Notes: generated from the sequence alone by a model not told the origin. A stretch of 32,706 bases of DNA from Propionivibrio sp. (GCF_016790145.1 NZ_JAEUOI010000091.1:1-32706), one strand, 5' to 3'; shown: positions 7,054 to 16,348, counted from the stretch's first letter. Numbers and translations are program-made.

Positions 7054-7275
7054 GTCGGGTTAGCGTCAGCGTAACCCGACGTTCCGCTTCCTGCACCCGT
7101 AACCCGGCCCTATCCAGAAGTCGGGTTACGGCCTGATGGCCTAACCCGACCTACCAAATATACCAAATCAAACAAATCCGGGATCCCCGAGTCGTCAGCG
7201 CGAACGACCTCTTTCAAAGCTGGAAGGCCAGCCACAGGATCAGGCCCTCGGCCAGCTCGCGCAGCAGACTCGGTC
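7049..7275. repeat. Long direct repeat, left copy (pairs with 13022-13239)
   Basis: 227 bp aligning along its whole length with 13022-13239. A 9 bp insertion (a second ATACCAAAT-type unit) and scattered substitutions are the differences. It contains two hairpins of a GTCGGGTTA/TAACCCGAC REP-like family (about 7055-7080 and 7122-7148), followed by a copy of the last 19 codons and stop of the cls gene. Together with the right copy it brackets the giant dikinase-phosphatase gene. Confidence 0.9.
7214..7275 (-). pseudogene. Displaced 3' end of cardiolipin synthase gene
   Basis: Read on the minus strand this gives PSLLRELAEGLILWLAFQL and a TGA stop, identical in protein to the C-terminus of the cls gene at 13178-14608. 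Similarity stops at 7275/13239. Nothing of the rest of cls is upstream. It is a stranded gene end left by duplication or by integration into the 3' end of cls. Confidence 0.85.
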
Positions 7276-7322
7276 GGCGAACAGGAGCCAAAAGGGGTCA
7301 GCGTGAATTCCAAATTTCATAA

Positions 7323-7526
7323 AGGCTCACATCAAGGTTAGTTATCCCTGACCAAGAGGCAGCGCTTGCCGCTCAGGAGGTATGGTATGACGAAATTCGG
7401 CGCTATCAGCGCGTAGGTCGGGTTACCCATGAGTCCCTATCGGCATTTGTACAGTCGCTCTATCTTGAGTATTGCGAACTCGCAGCTTCGCTTCCAGGCC
7501 TCTACCGCTGCTTTATTCGCCAGTGA
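7323..7526 (+). pseudogene. Possible start-less gene remnant
   Basis: An open frame without any ATG/GTG/TTG start reads DQEAALAAQEVWYDEIRRYQ and continues through HESLSAFVQSLYLEYCELAA to ...LYRCFIRQ and TGA. The amino-acid composition is protein-like. It overlaps the 3' end of the giant gene on the other strand by 14 bases. No family recognised. It may be the tail of a gene whose start was lost when the repeats recombined. It may also be a chance open frame. Confidence 0.3.
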
Positions 7527-10500
7527 AAAATGCTTTCCCAAGGCCACGCGTTGTGACGGGCCGTGTTTGCAGAATACGGACTTTGCCATTGGCAATCCCG
7601 AATTCGATGTCCTGCGACAAAGCATAATGCTCTTCCAGGGCCATGGCGATGTTGGCCCGAATGTCATCTTTCGCTAGACATGGCACGTCACGCAGATCGC
7701 TTTCGACCGGTACGATTGAAGTCCCTTTGCCGGAGGAATGCTGCTTGACCATGAACGCCTTCTTCCCAACGTGAACACTTGAAACCGAACCATCAATTTT
7801 ATCCACATAGTAACGGTCCACGTCTACTACTCCGGAAACCACCCCTTCGCCAAGTCCATACCCCGCTTCAATCACGATCACGTCTCTTCCGCTAACCGGA
7901 TCCGTAGTAAAAATCACCCCGGAAACCTGAGACTCGAACATCTGCTGCACCACTATCGCCAGCTTGGCCGAACCTTGCCGAACAATGCGCTCGCTCCGGT
8001 AAAGCATTCCCCTGGTCAGCCAAAAAGACGTCCATACTTCCTTTATCCAATCCAATAGCTCTGTGGGGCTAACGAATAGATACGTCTCTGCCGCTCCGGC
8101 AAAAGCCGCTTCTTCCATGTCTTCCTGGAGACCAGAAGAGCGAACGCTCAAGAAACTGTTGTGCAACCCGTACGATTCGACCGCCTCCATAATTTCCCGA
8201 CCTACACCAGCCGCACTATCCAAGCCCCCTCGGCGTATCAAGTCCCGAATTCTCTCCGAAGCGTTTGTAATCTTCATGTGCTTGTCTTCGTCCGATTTTT
8301 CTTGAGTAGCAAGCATCGCCTCGATTTCCGACGTTAGGCGCAAATACGCCTCACGAATGCCGTTCTCCTCAAGAAACCGATCAAAGGCAAAGGTGGTTAC
8401 CATGAACGCTGGCGGCACTTGCGCACCATGACGCTTGACGATTTGTGCGATTTCTCCAAGATTCGCGCCTTTCCCGCCAACCAGTTCGACATAATCGGCA
8501 TCAACCTCTTCAAGCAGCAAGACGGCGTGCTGCAATTGCGCAATCCGGTTTCGCTTTGCTCGCGTCAGTTCGTCCGCCTTGATTTGCAAGTGGGCGACCA
8601 TTGCCTTCGCCACAAGACCTTCCTCGCGCATGCGCTTGAGCGCTCCGCTCAGTGCCACCTGCACTTCTCGCTTCATCCTGTAATACGCATCTCCAAGTTG
8701 ACCGGCGGGGTCTTCTATGTCGACGAAATCCTTCACCTTGGCATAGTGGCTGAGCAGAAAGACTCTTCCAGTGGCGCCCGGATAGTGGTCAGCGACGAAT
8801 CGGACATGAGATCTCTCCATCGCCAGGATCAGATCTGCCTCGAGAATATCGGCTTCCGAAAGCTTTCTGCTACGATGTTCCACAGCAATGATGCAGTCTT
8901 CGGACTGCAGCAGCGCCTGGCTGGTCTCGGACATCGGCCTGTCCTCAAACGCTGCGACCCCACGCGAACATACCGTGACACCAGTTATTCCCTCCGCAAC
9001 CAGCATCTTCTTCAACAAGAGTTCGGCCAAAGGGCTGCGGTCAATATTGGCCGTACACACCAGCAAGACTTTCTGGGGCTTGATTTCCCTGATGCTGTGC
9101 CCCAGACGACGCAGCACCTTACGTATCGCAGGAAGATCCACTTCAGTCAAAGTGCGCCCGGTCATGGCTTCAACTTCATGCAGTGCCGCAGCCCTCAGCA
9201 AGGCGATGCGTGGATGCCGTTGCAATGCCTGGATTCGCCTTTGGAATGCCTCCAGTCGCGGATCGCACAGATCGAGACTTTCCGCCAGCATCGTGACCTG
9301 TTTCCACAGGCGCTCGATCACCGCAATGGTGTTAAGGGCTCTCCAGAGTACCGACATCGCAGCAATGTTGTGCTCGACCTCCGACAACAATCCTTCGAGT
9401 TCGGCAAATGCGTTCCCGGAAACGGTCTGGATCAGCATAGCGATATTTTCAGCCCCGCCTTTCGCGAGGGCCACTGTCGTTCCTCCCGTGGTAATCCCAC
9501 GGCGCGCATGACGCACAATATCAATCAGATGCTTTCGAGCAGTGGGATTGACCCGCTTGTTCCATAGTGCTTCAGCCAATATCAAGACAAGGCCGTCGGC
9601 AACGATTTCCTCGCGGGTATCCAGTGCATCGATAGCCAAAGGCACTGCTGCCAGCCAGGCGTCCAGATCGGCAGGGGATTTTTCTCCCGAAACCACTTGA
9701 TGAATCAATTTGTGCAGTGGCTCAAGGGGGATTCCGGCCATCGGCATGATCGAGGCTATTCCCTGTGATGCCCAGACCATCACTACGCATCCCTCGCGTA
9801 TATCGACCGTTTCAGAAACCATCGACTCACTGACCCAGAAGCCCTCGTCCGTTAGGGTGGTCTTCCCGGGGTGTCTTTCTTCGATGCGGACAAGGGTGCC
9901 CTCCGATGATTGCACCCACTCGGCGTGCGGCAAAATCAACGATGGGATCCCGAATTCCCGGGTAGTGACTCCGGCGTGGCTTAGCAGGCCACCACTGGTT
10001 ACCAGGACCGCTTCAGCGGCTCGAATGGCTTCAAAGTCTTCGGGTGTCGTAAACGGAACCAGCAGAACCCGCCCTTCACGACTCTGCGGATTCAGGCAAT
10101 AGTCTCGATCAAATGTTATGCGCCCGAAGCGGACGGATCCATCGCCAACCGATGCCAGCAGACCCCGGACAGTCTGGCCACTGAACCCAGCGGGCGCGCG
10201 TGCTTGTTCGACCAGCAAGCGGTGTGAAACAAGCTTGCGAAACGCTGGTACCTGGATTTTGGCGGGGACTGAATAAGCACCTTTGCGCAGTATTCTCCTG
10301 AGGCCGGCAATGGACAGCCATTTGCCGCCGTTGGTTGGTGTCAAGTGATGGACAAATGCATACAGCAGCGATCGATTCTGATCGTCGGCCAAGCCATAGA
10401 TCACCAACCATTCGTCAGGTGCTATCTCATGCTGGGCCCGCTCCACCGTAAGCTGGTCGATGCTTCCGATCATATCGAAATCCAGTTGCAGGTCGGTCAT

Positions 10501-12921
10501 CTTCAGCAGCACGGCGGTGCGCAATGCTTCGTGCTCGCGGGCCAACACTCTGCGGATGATCTCCTTCAGCGGCTGGTAGGCCGGATTGCGCTCCAGGAAC
10601 CCTCGACTGTCGAGCCGTAATTCTCCGCGAGCCAGCGCTTTGCGGCAGGGACCATTAAAGTGCCGGTCAATAACCTCCTGCCCAACTCCGCCTGTTCCCG
10701 GCTGAATGACCGTCATATCGAAGGTCCGCAGCAGCGCGTTAATCGCGAAATACAGACGATGGCGGACCATCTGCCGTTCTTCGGAAACATACGAATTGAA
10801 CTCGCGGAGAGCTCTGGGGCCGCTGAACTCGCAGTACGTATCGAATGGCATGCCTTCGCCGCGATAGGAGAACGGGATCATTCCCTCAACCAGAAACATC
10901 CGTGTAATCGCGCTTGCGAATTCGCTGATCTTCTCAGGACTCGTTTTGTACGGGAGTCCCCCGGATGGAACCCTTGCCAGGAAAATATACGCCATGGCAT
11001 AGTCCAGATCCCGTAGAGACCATATGAGCCGCAAGACCACCATAAGCGCGCGCTCAATCTGGCGCTCGGTCCGTGCTCCATGATCCTTGTCCAGATAGCC
11101 TGTTACCAGGATTTCGACCAGGCTACTGTGGTCCAGCGTGACGGTCAGTCCGGCTTCTTTCAAGACCTTGCCGACAAACTCGGCGCGAAGCGCTTGCGCC
11201 AGTTCCGCTCCGCCCTGGTAACTTTGCAGCCGGATAAGTCCCTCTGCGTCCGGATCTGCAATATTGGCGAACAACTCTATGCGATGCTCTCCAAGTTTCA
11301 CGCTATAGGCTAGGTGATTGCCAATCAGCACGAAGGTACCGGGACAGGGCCCCACGAGCCATTGAGCTGCCCGTACAATCGTTGCCAGACCCCGATGACG
11401 GATCAAGCCGTTCACAATGATCGGTGCGTTATCCAGTCTCGCTATCCGGATGTCCTCGGTCTTGTCGCCCCCGATACGGCCGACGGTTACGCTCATGTCC
11501 GCGCGGGCAGTCGTCATCCGTTGTTCCAGCGCTCTATTGCCCCGGTCATGCAAGAAGCGGATCAAAGCATGCACGCTGGCTGGCTCGGCGTTTGCTGTTT
11601 CCACGACTCCGGTAATCTTGCGACGCAGCACCGGGGGTAACTCATCATGCTGCGACAGGCCATTCCACGAACTATCCAGGTCGTGAACGAGCTTGTTATG
11701 GAATGCGAGTGCAGCGTCGGCATCAGCCGGGTAAGCAACCTGCAGATACGCTTCGAGCATTTTAGCTAGCAGTGAAACGATGCTGAGCGCGGTCGATTTG
11801 GTCATCATGTCTGCATGGGAGACGATCAATTGCAGCGCATCGTAGTTGGGCTTGACCAGGTTATTCCGGATATTGAGATAGTGCTCACGCAGTTGGTGCC
11901 TTGCTTCGGGGCTGAACGATGCGTCCTGGTCAAGGTCGCCAAGCAACAGGTAGCATCCAGCGTCGCCGGGGCCTTCGCAGTGCAGCATGCCGGTACCGTC
12001 ATCTTCGATCCAGGGCGGCATCTGTGAGCCGGCATGTTCCACTGGGTAGGCCAAATGATATCCGCCCAGATTGACTCCGGAATCGTGCAAGTCGAGGACG
12101 GCGATCAAGCGCAACTTGTCCAGTCGATCCCAGAATTTGGCAATGCTCATGAAGTGCTGCGCGCCAAGCGCACGACGCGCGATTGCAAGATTCTTGATCA
12201 GGTCGGCAAGCGCTCCCGGACTTTTCACCATCGACCGTGAGAAGCCTTGGCTGCTCATCTTCTTCAGGTCGAGCAGCCTGTGGAGTCGGGCGACTGGCCG
12301 ACTGCCGTGGAGCGCTTCAAGCAGCCCGTATGCTGCAGCAAAACGCGCCTCGAGTTCCTCTTCGATCACGGCTCTGACGGACTTGTCGGTTGCCCGGTGA
12401 AATGCATCGGCGAGCTCGGCAACTGCTACTGGCGCGAATTCGCCTTGAACGGATAGCGAGTCGGAAAGCTTGAGAAGCCTTCGCAGAATCCGCTCTTTCT
12501 CGCTGGTCAAAGCCGCAATCCGGGCTGTGCGGATAGTGTCATCAGTGAGCCGTTCGGCAGCGGACAGGCTGAAATTTTGTTGACGCCAAAGCTGTTTCAG
12601 CAACACCGGATCGTCATCTGAAACATATGTGGGCCAATTATGCATGCGGAAGTGCGCATCAATTTCGTGGATGCTTCGCTGGATGATCTGCTGTTCATCG
12701 AAGAGCGGATCCGTGCCCAGGACGCTCTGCAAAAAGGCTTTAGTGCGCACAAGGGCGAAGACATCCAGAACAACCCGTTCTTTATCTGCCTCATTCGAAT
12801 AGTGAAGGTCGACCATGTGCTCGCGAATGTTGCCGACGGCTTCGGCGATGGCTTCATTGCGGGCACCGCGTTCGTTGAGCGCGGCGATCAATTGGGGAAT
12901 GCTTTTCTCACCATCTGCCAT
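7513..12921 (-). CDS. Giant PEP-synthase-like dikinase with an internal low-molecular-weight tyrosine phosphatase domain
   Basis: About 1802 residues from ATG 12921 (AAGG 8 bases upstream; alternatives ATG 12969 and GTG 12990). Residues 1 to ~930 are largely helical and unrecognised. A swivelling phosphohistidine domain follows (GGLLSHAGVTTREFGIPSL, phospho-acceptor His982). After a helical spacer comes a complete LMW-PTP domain: VCTANIDRSPLAE supplies the CX5R loop (Cys1289, Arg1295) and DIEDPAG the general acid Asp1404. The C-terminus is a PPDK/PEP-synthase ATP-grasp domain: VGGKGANLGE (Lys1484), SVRSSGLQEDMEEAAFAGA, FTTDPVSGRDVIVIEAGYG and LQTRPVT. The PEP/pyruvate TIM barrel is absent. 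The His-before-ATP-grasp order resembles plant glucan water dikinase rather than PEP synthase. Inferred: ATP phosphorylates His982, which passes phosphate to a substrate held by the N-terminal region; the phosphatase may remove it. The gene is alone between direct repeats. Confidence 0.85.
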   Translation of the reverse strand: MADGEKSIPQLIAALNERGARNEAIAEAVGNIREHMVDLHYSNEADKERVVLDVFALVRTKAFLQSVLGTDPLFDEQQIIQRSIHEIDAHFRMHNWPTYVSDDDPVLLKQLWRQQNFSLSAAERLTDDTIRTARIAALTSEKERILRRLLKLSDSLSVQGEFAPVAVAELADAFHRATDKSVRAVIEEELEARFAAAYGLLEALHGSRPVARLHRLLDLKKMSSQGFSRSMVKSPGALADLIKNLAIARRALGAQHFMSIAKFWDRLDKLRLIAVLDLHDSGVNLGGYHLAYPVEHAGSQMPPWIEDDGTGMLHCEGPGDAGCYLLLGDLDQDASFSPEARHQLREHYLNIRNNLVKPNYDALQLIVSHADMMTKSTALSIVSLLAKMLEAYLQVAYPADADAALAFHNKLVHDLDSSWNGLSQHDELPPVLRRKITGVVETANAEPASVHALIRFLHDRGNRALEQRMTTARADMSVTVGRIGGDKTEDIRIARLDNAPIIVNGLIRHRGLATIVRAAQWLVGPCPGTFVLIGNHLAYSVKLGEHRIELFANIADPDAEGLIRLQSYQGGAELAQALRAEFVGKVLKEAGLTVTLDHSSLVEILVTGYLDKDHGARTERQIERALMVVLRLIWSLRDLDYAMAYIFLARVPSGGLPYKTSPEKISEFASAITRMFLVEGMIPFSYRGEGMPFDTYCEFSGPRALREFNSYVSEERQMVRHRLYFAINALLRTFDMTVIQPGTGGVGQEVIDRHFNGPCRKALARGELRLDSRGFLERNPAYQPLKEIIRRVLAREHEALRTAVLLKMTDLQLDFDMIGSIDQLTVERAQHEIAPDEWLVIYGLADDQNRSLLYAFVHHLTPTNGGKWLSIAGLRRILRKGAYSVPAKIQVPAFRKLVSHRLLVEQARAPAGFSGQTVRGLLASVGDGSVRFGRITFDRDYCLNPQSREGRVLLVPFTTPEDFEAIRAAEAVLVTSGGLLSHAGVTTREFGIPSLILPHAEWVQSSEGTLVRIEERHPGKTTLTDEGFWVSESMVSETVDIREGCVVMVWASQGIASIMPMAGIPLEPLHKLIHQVVSGEKSPADLDAWLAAVPLAIDALDTREEIVADGLVLILAEALWNKRVNPTARKHLIDIVRHARRGITTGGTTVALAKGGAENIAMLIQTVSGNAFAELEGLLSEVEHNIAAMSVLWRALNTIAVIERLWKQVTMLAESLDLCDPRLEAFQRRIQALQRHPRIALLRAAALHEVEAMTGRTLTEVDLPAIRKVLRRLGHSIREIKPQKVLLVCTANIDRSPLAELLLKKMLVAEGITGVTVCSRGVAAFEDRPMSETSQALLQSEDCIIAVEHRSRKLSEADILEADLILAMERSHVRFVADHYPGATGRVFLLSHYAKVKDFVDIEDPAGQLGDAYYRMKREVQVALSGALKRMREEGLVAKAMVAHLQIKADELTRAKRNRIAQLQHAVLLLEEVDADYVELVGGKGANLGEIAQIVKRHGAQVPPAFMVTTFAFDRFLEENGIREAYLRLTSEIEAMLATQEKSDEDKHMKITNASERIRDLIRRGGLDSAAGVGREIMEAVESYGLHNSFLSVRSSGLQEDMEEAAFAGAAETYLFVSPTELLDWIKEVWTSFWLTRGMLYRSERIVRQGSAKLAIVVQQMFESQVSGVIFTTDPVSGRDVIVIEAGYGLGEGVVSGVVDVDRYYVDKIDGSVSSVHVGKKAFMVKQHSSGKGTSIVPVESDLRDVPCLAKDDIRANIAMALEEHYALSQDIEFGIANGKVRILQTRPVTTRGLGKAFFTGE

Positions 12922-12980
12922 GTCATCTGCCTTGTTTTCGCAATGGAACCAGGATCCAAGAAAGGTCATTGAATCTGACC

Positions 12981-13013
12981 CCAATGGCACACCAATGGCA
13001 CACCAATGGCACA
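12981..13013. repeat. Three perfect 11 bp tandem repeats
   Basis: CCAATGGCACA occurs three times head to tail, just upstream of the giant gene. The first unit is part of the 15-mer TGACCCCAATGGCAC (12976-12990), which recurs inverted at 5038-5052 where hicA breaks off. The tandem sits between the gene start and the right long direct repeat. Confidence 0.85.
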
Positions 13014-13021
13014 GCGAAGCG

Positions 13022-13239
13022 CGTAGGTCGGGTTAGCGTCAGCGTAACCCGACGTTTCGTTTCCTGCACCCGTAAACCGGCCTAATCCAGAAGTCGGGTT
13101 ACGGCCTGATGGCCTAACCCGACTTACCAAATCAAACAAATCCGCGATCCCTGAGTCGCCAGCGCGACCGCCTTCATTCAAAGCTGGAAGGCCAGCCACA
13201 GGATAAGGCCTTCGGCCAGTTCGCGCAGCAGACTCGGTC
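13022..13239. repeat. Long direct repeat, right copy (pairs with 7049-7275)
   Basis: 218 bp: two GTCGGGTTA/TAACCCGAC hairpins, a short spacer, then the last codons and stop of the intact cls gene. The hairpins probably also lie in the 3' UTR of cls. Compared with the left copy, the cls-coding part is the most conserved. Confidence 0.9.
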
Positions 13240-14608
13240 TTCGTGCGGCGTAGGCTTCCGACTCCAACCGTCGCGCATCGATCCAGCGCACAAACCCGCT
13301 GACGGCCTGGCGGTCATAGAAGGCAATCGTCATCTCGTAGTTGAGGAACAGACTGCGCCCGTCGAGATTGGCCGATCCGGCGAGCGCGAGTTCGTCGTCG
13401 ATCAGCACCGCCTTGGCGTGAATCATGCGCGGGTGCAGCCACACTTTTGCGCCCGCCGCAACCAGGTCGCGCAGCGAACGGTGGCGTGCAAAATCGGCCA
13501 GACGATGGTTGGAGCGGGCAGGCAAGACCAGATCGATCTCGATGCCGCGACGAGCGGCCAGCGTCAGCGCCGTCAGTAGCGCAGTGTCGGGAACAAAATA
13601 GGGGGTCACTGCCAGAATGCGCTGTTCCGAGGTAAAGCAACTGGAGACCAGCAGGGTAAAAAGCGTGTCGTCCGGCTGGTCGGGGCCGCTGGCCACCAAC
13701 TGCGCCAGCGGGCACGAAGCGGGCGCCGGTGTTGCGAAACTGCGCGGCTCAGGTAGCGGGCGCTCGGTGGCGAACGCCCAGTCCTGTTCGAACTGCTGCT
13801 GCGCCTGCCGGGCAAGTTCGCCGCCCAGATCGAAGCTCAGGTCCAGCCACGGCTTGCTGCCGAGAATCGGGCGTGGGTCGCCCTCAAAGTATTCGGCCGA
13901 CAGGTTGCGGCCGCCACACCATAAATGCAGGCCATCGGCGATGACCATTTTGCGGTGGTTGCGCAGGTTGGTGCGCCCGCGCTTGGGCGAGCGAAACGGC
14001 GGCACGAAGCGAACGACCTCGACCCCGGCCTCGGCAAAACCCTTCAGATCGGGATACCCGCCGAGATAGATGCCGATGCCGTCGATCAGCAGCCGTACCC
14101 TGACGCCGGCCCGCGCGCGCTGCTTGAGCCTTTCCGCTATTTCGTCGCCCAAGACATCGCGCCCGAAAACGAAGGTCGACACTTCCAGCGTCCAGCTGGC
14201 GCCGTCGATGATTCGCCGCAGCGCAACCAGCGCCTGCGTGCCGTCTTCATGAATGCCAAGCTCGACGTAGGCGACCGGGTCAGGCAAGCCCATCGCCATG
14301 CAAAGCTGCTGGGCTCGCCCTGCCGTGGCGTGCGTCGAGCGAGATGCCACAGCGACGCGGCGCGACCCCTTTGCCAGATGCGGTGCCAGTACCTTGCGGC
14401 TGCCAAAAGTCAGATACAGCGGCAGAGTCACGTAGGGTAGCAGCACGATGCCCAGCACCCAGGCAATGGCTGCCGCCGGGTGCCGACGTTGGTGCAAACC
14501 TTGCGACGCGGCGACGTAGATGCCCAGCCCGACGACCACCAGCAGTCCGTAGAGAACTTCCCAGTGCCGGTTGATCAAACCGGCGAACAGGGTAACGAAC
14601 TCACTCAT
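13178..14608 (-). CDS. cls: Cardiolipin synthase, phospholipase D family
   Basis: A 476-residue membrane PLD-superfamily enzyme of normal length. Two N-terminal membrane helices (about residues 17-34 and 47-66) precede two HKD catalytic motifs: HRKMVIAD (His218, Lys220, Asp225) and HAKAVLID (His397, Lys399, Asp404). Each is followed by the usual GGRNLSAEYF / GSANLDGRSL segment. It condenses two phosphatidylglycerols, or a related lipid pair, to cardiolipin at the inner membrane. ATG 14608 is chosen over the longer frame to 14716 because it overlaps the upstream stop by 8 bases (ATGAGTGA), implying translational coupling, and because helix 1 then starts normally. Its last 20 codons are duplicated at 7214-7275. 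Confidence 0.92.
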   Translation of the reverse strand: MSEFVTLFAGLINRHWEVLYGLLVVVGLGIYVAASQGLHQRRHPAAAIAWVLGIVLLPYVTLPLYLTFGSRKVLAPHLAKGSRRVAVASRSTHATAGRAQQLCMAMGLPDPVAYVELGIHEDGTQALVALRRIIDGASWTLEVSTFVFGRDVLGDEIAERLKQRARAGVRVRLLIDGIGIYLGGYPDLKGFAEAGVEVVRFVPPFRSPKRGRTNLRNHRKMVIADGLHLWCGGRNLSAEYFEGDPRPILGSKPWLDLSFDLGGELARQAQQQFEQDWAFATERPLPEPRSFATPAPASCPLAQLVASGPDQPDDTLFTLLVSSCFTSEQRILAVTPYFVPDTALLTALTLAARRGIEIDLVLPARSNHRLADFARHRSLRDLVAAGAKVWLHPRMIHAKAVLIDDELALAGSANLDGRSLFLNYEMTIAFYDRQAVSGFVRWIDARRLESEAYAARRPSLLRELAEGLILWLAFQL

Positions 14609-16256
14609 TGCCCGGCTCCGGAGCAGGCCTGTCTTTCCCGCGCCGTCTGCGCAACAGCCAGCGCAGCAGCCAGCCGCCGAACAGCAACAATCCGCTAGCA
14701 TAAGCCGCCACGGCAAAATCCGAACGCAGGGGTTTCAAGTCCGGCGCAACCGGGTCCTTGAGGTCCGGCGGAAAGGGGCGCGGGCCGACCGGAACAATCT
14801 GATGTTCGGCCGGATCGTGCGGCAGCCGGCTGCGGTACTCATCGATAGCGGCCACCGGATAGTCGCCCCAGGCACGGCTCGACGGCAGTTGCGGGATGCG
14901 CAGCAGAATGATTTCCTCGACATCCTGCCGGAGCATTTCTTCGTACGGGGTCAGTGCACGCGTTGCCTTGCCGCTGACGATTTGCAAAAGATCCGCGCCG
15001 GCCTGTTCAAAGGCAGTCGCCGGAAAGAGCCGGGTCTGATCCTCGGTAAAATAATCGAAAATGGCCTTGCCCTTGCTCAGGCTGCCCGTCTCGACCGCGA
15101 CCAGCGGCAGGCCGACAATCGCCTTCCCCCAACTGATCGACCCCAGAGCCGGAACGTCCCAGCCGATCGTGCGCAGCGTCGAAATGCTGATTCCGGTGCA
15201 GTTGGCGGCCGCGTGCTGATAGACAAACTGGTGCCGGTAGAACTGGTTGAACACCCGCGCCAGCGCCGAGCCCAGGTGCACGGCAGTGCGCTCGTCGCGC
15301 AGGGTCGCCACCAGCATGTACGAAGGCCGATACCAGGCCTGACCGCTGTTGAGATCCGCCAGGTAGTTGTCCAGCGGCAGCATGGCCGCGATGATGCCCT
15401 TCTCGCTTTCCGAATCGAGGGTGTAGAAATTTGCGACCAACCAATCGTGAATTTGCCCCTGCGCGCCAACGCGTCCGGTCACCAGGCCGAAATGCCCCCC
15501 GTGCGCCTCATCGTCGTCACCCTGCGCCCCGTTGAGCATGATGCCGATCAGCGCTCGGCCGGCACGCTGCTGTGCCGCTGAGGGGTCGCGTTGCCAGACG
15601 AGCTGTGACGCAAAGGCGCTCTGCGCGCCACCGCGCGGCTCGCCGCGAACGAACTCGCGGAGCGCTGACGGCGTTGCGGCAATGGGCTTCAGCGCTGCCG
15701 CCGGGTCGATCCGAAAATCTTCCGGCCAGATCGTGCGTGCAACAAAGCCGGCGGGGTCCTGGTGATCCCACGTACCGCGCAGGCGCAATTCGCGCCGGCT
15801 GAAAAAGTCGGTGCTGTCGGCGTTGTAAAACGAGCGGTTGGATGTCAGACGCGGCGCCAGGGAAAAGCGGCTCATCCCCGCCGCCGTCTGCATGTGCCCG
15901 GCGCCGGCAGCGAGCCGCGCATGCTCGATCACCTGAGGCGAGCCGACCCACACCAGACCGGGATAATCGCGTGCCGAGCCGGGCGGCGTCAGCGCATTCC
16001 AGCGCCGTACATCCTCTTTTGCCCGCAACTGCGGATCGAATCCCGCCAGCGGTAAGCCCGGCCGGGGTACGGCGATGGTTTCCTTGCGAAAGAACCACAG
16101 CGCCTGCGCGATGGTGTCACAATCGGCACATTCGCCACTCGTAATGCGAAAATCGTCAGCCGGGAACAGACCGTAAGCCGGTGAAGTCTCAACAGCGCCA
16201 GCCTGTGTACTTGTCATCAATAAACCTGCCAGAAGAATTTGCCTGAAATCCATCAT
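14601..16256 (-). CDS. Exported, C-terminally membrane-anchored protein; possible DUF4105/papain-like fold
   Basis: A 551-residue protein with an N-terminal signal peptide (LLAGLLMTSTQAGA). It has a long soluble region and a C-terminal membrane helix (ASGLLLFGGWLLRWLL) followed by Arg/Lys, so the body is probably periplasmic. HGGHFGLVTGRV (His-rich) and, ~110 residues later, AAANCTGISISTLR resemble the His and Cys segments of DUF4105 and permuted papain-like proteins. A Cys-dependent hydrolase or acyltransferase is possible but not established. The stop overlaps the cls start by 8 bases, so it shares a transcript with a phospholipid enzyme and may act on lipids or lipoproteins. It is divergent from the hemolysin III gene. 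Confidence 0.6.
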   Translation of the reverse strand: MMDFRQILLAGLLMTSTQAGAVETSPAYGLFPADDFRITSGECADCDTIAQALWFFRKETIAVPRPGLPLAGFDPQLRAKEDVRRWNALTPPGSARDYPGLVWVGSPQVIEHARLAAGAGHMQTAAGMSRFSLAPRLTSNRSFYNADSTDFFSRRELRLRGTWDHQDPAGFVARTIWPEDFRIDPAAALKPIAATPSALREFVRGEPRGGAQSAFASQLVWQRDPSAAQQRAGRALIGIMLNGAQGDDDEAHGGHFGLVTGRVGAQGQIHDWLVANFYTLDSESEKGIIAAMLPLDNYLADLNSGQAWYRPSYMLVATLRDERTAVHLGSALARVFNQFYRHQFVYQHAAANCTGISISTLRTIGWDVPALGSISWGKAIVGLPLVAVETGSLSKGKAIFDYFTEDQTRLFPATAFEQAGADLLQIVSGKATRALTPYEEMLRQDVEEIILLRIPQLPSSRAWGDYPVAAIDEYRSRLPHDPAEHQIVPVGPRPFPPDLKDPVAPDLKPLRSDFAVAAYASGLLLFGGWLLRWLLRRRRGKDRPAPEPGNE

Positions 16257-16348
16257 CGCATTCTAGCGCGTGGCGCAGGGCTTTTCCGATGTTGTCAAAC
16301 CGGCGTTTTCACGGCACGCTGTTCCCCATTGAAAGAAAGACTGGAACC

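Noticed and set aside
7049-7150. CRISPR-like repeated hairpins
   Set aside because: The GTCGGGTTA/TAACCCGAC units are REP-like palindromes, not regularly spaced direct repeats with unique spacers, and no cas gene is present.
8419-9567. 382-codon plus-strand frame opposite the giant gene
   Set aside because: Antisense to the phosphatase and adjacent domains, with no recognisable motif or ribosome site.
14571-15581. 336-codon plus-strand frame opposite the exported protein gene
   Set aside because: Shadow frame; composition is Arg/Gln-rich and the real gene on the other strand has a signal peptide and an operon overlap.
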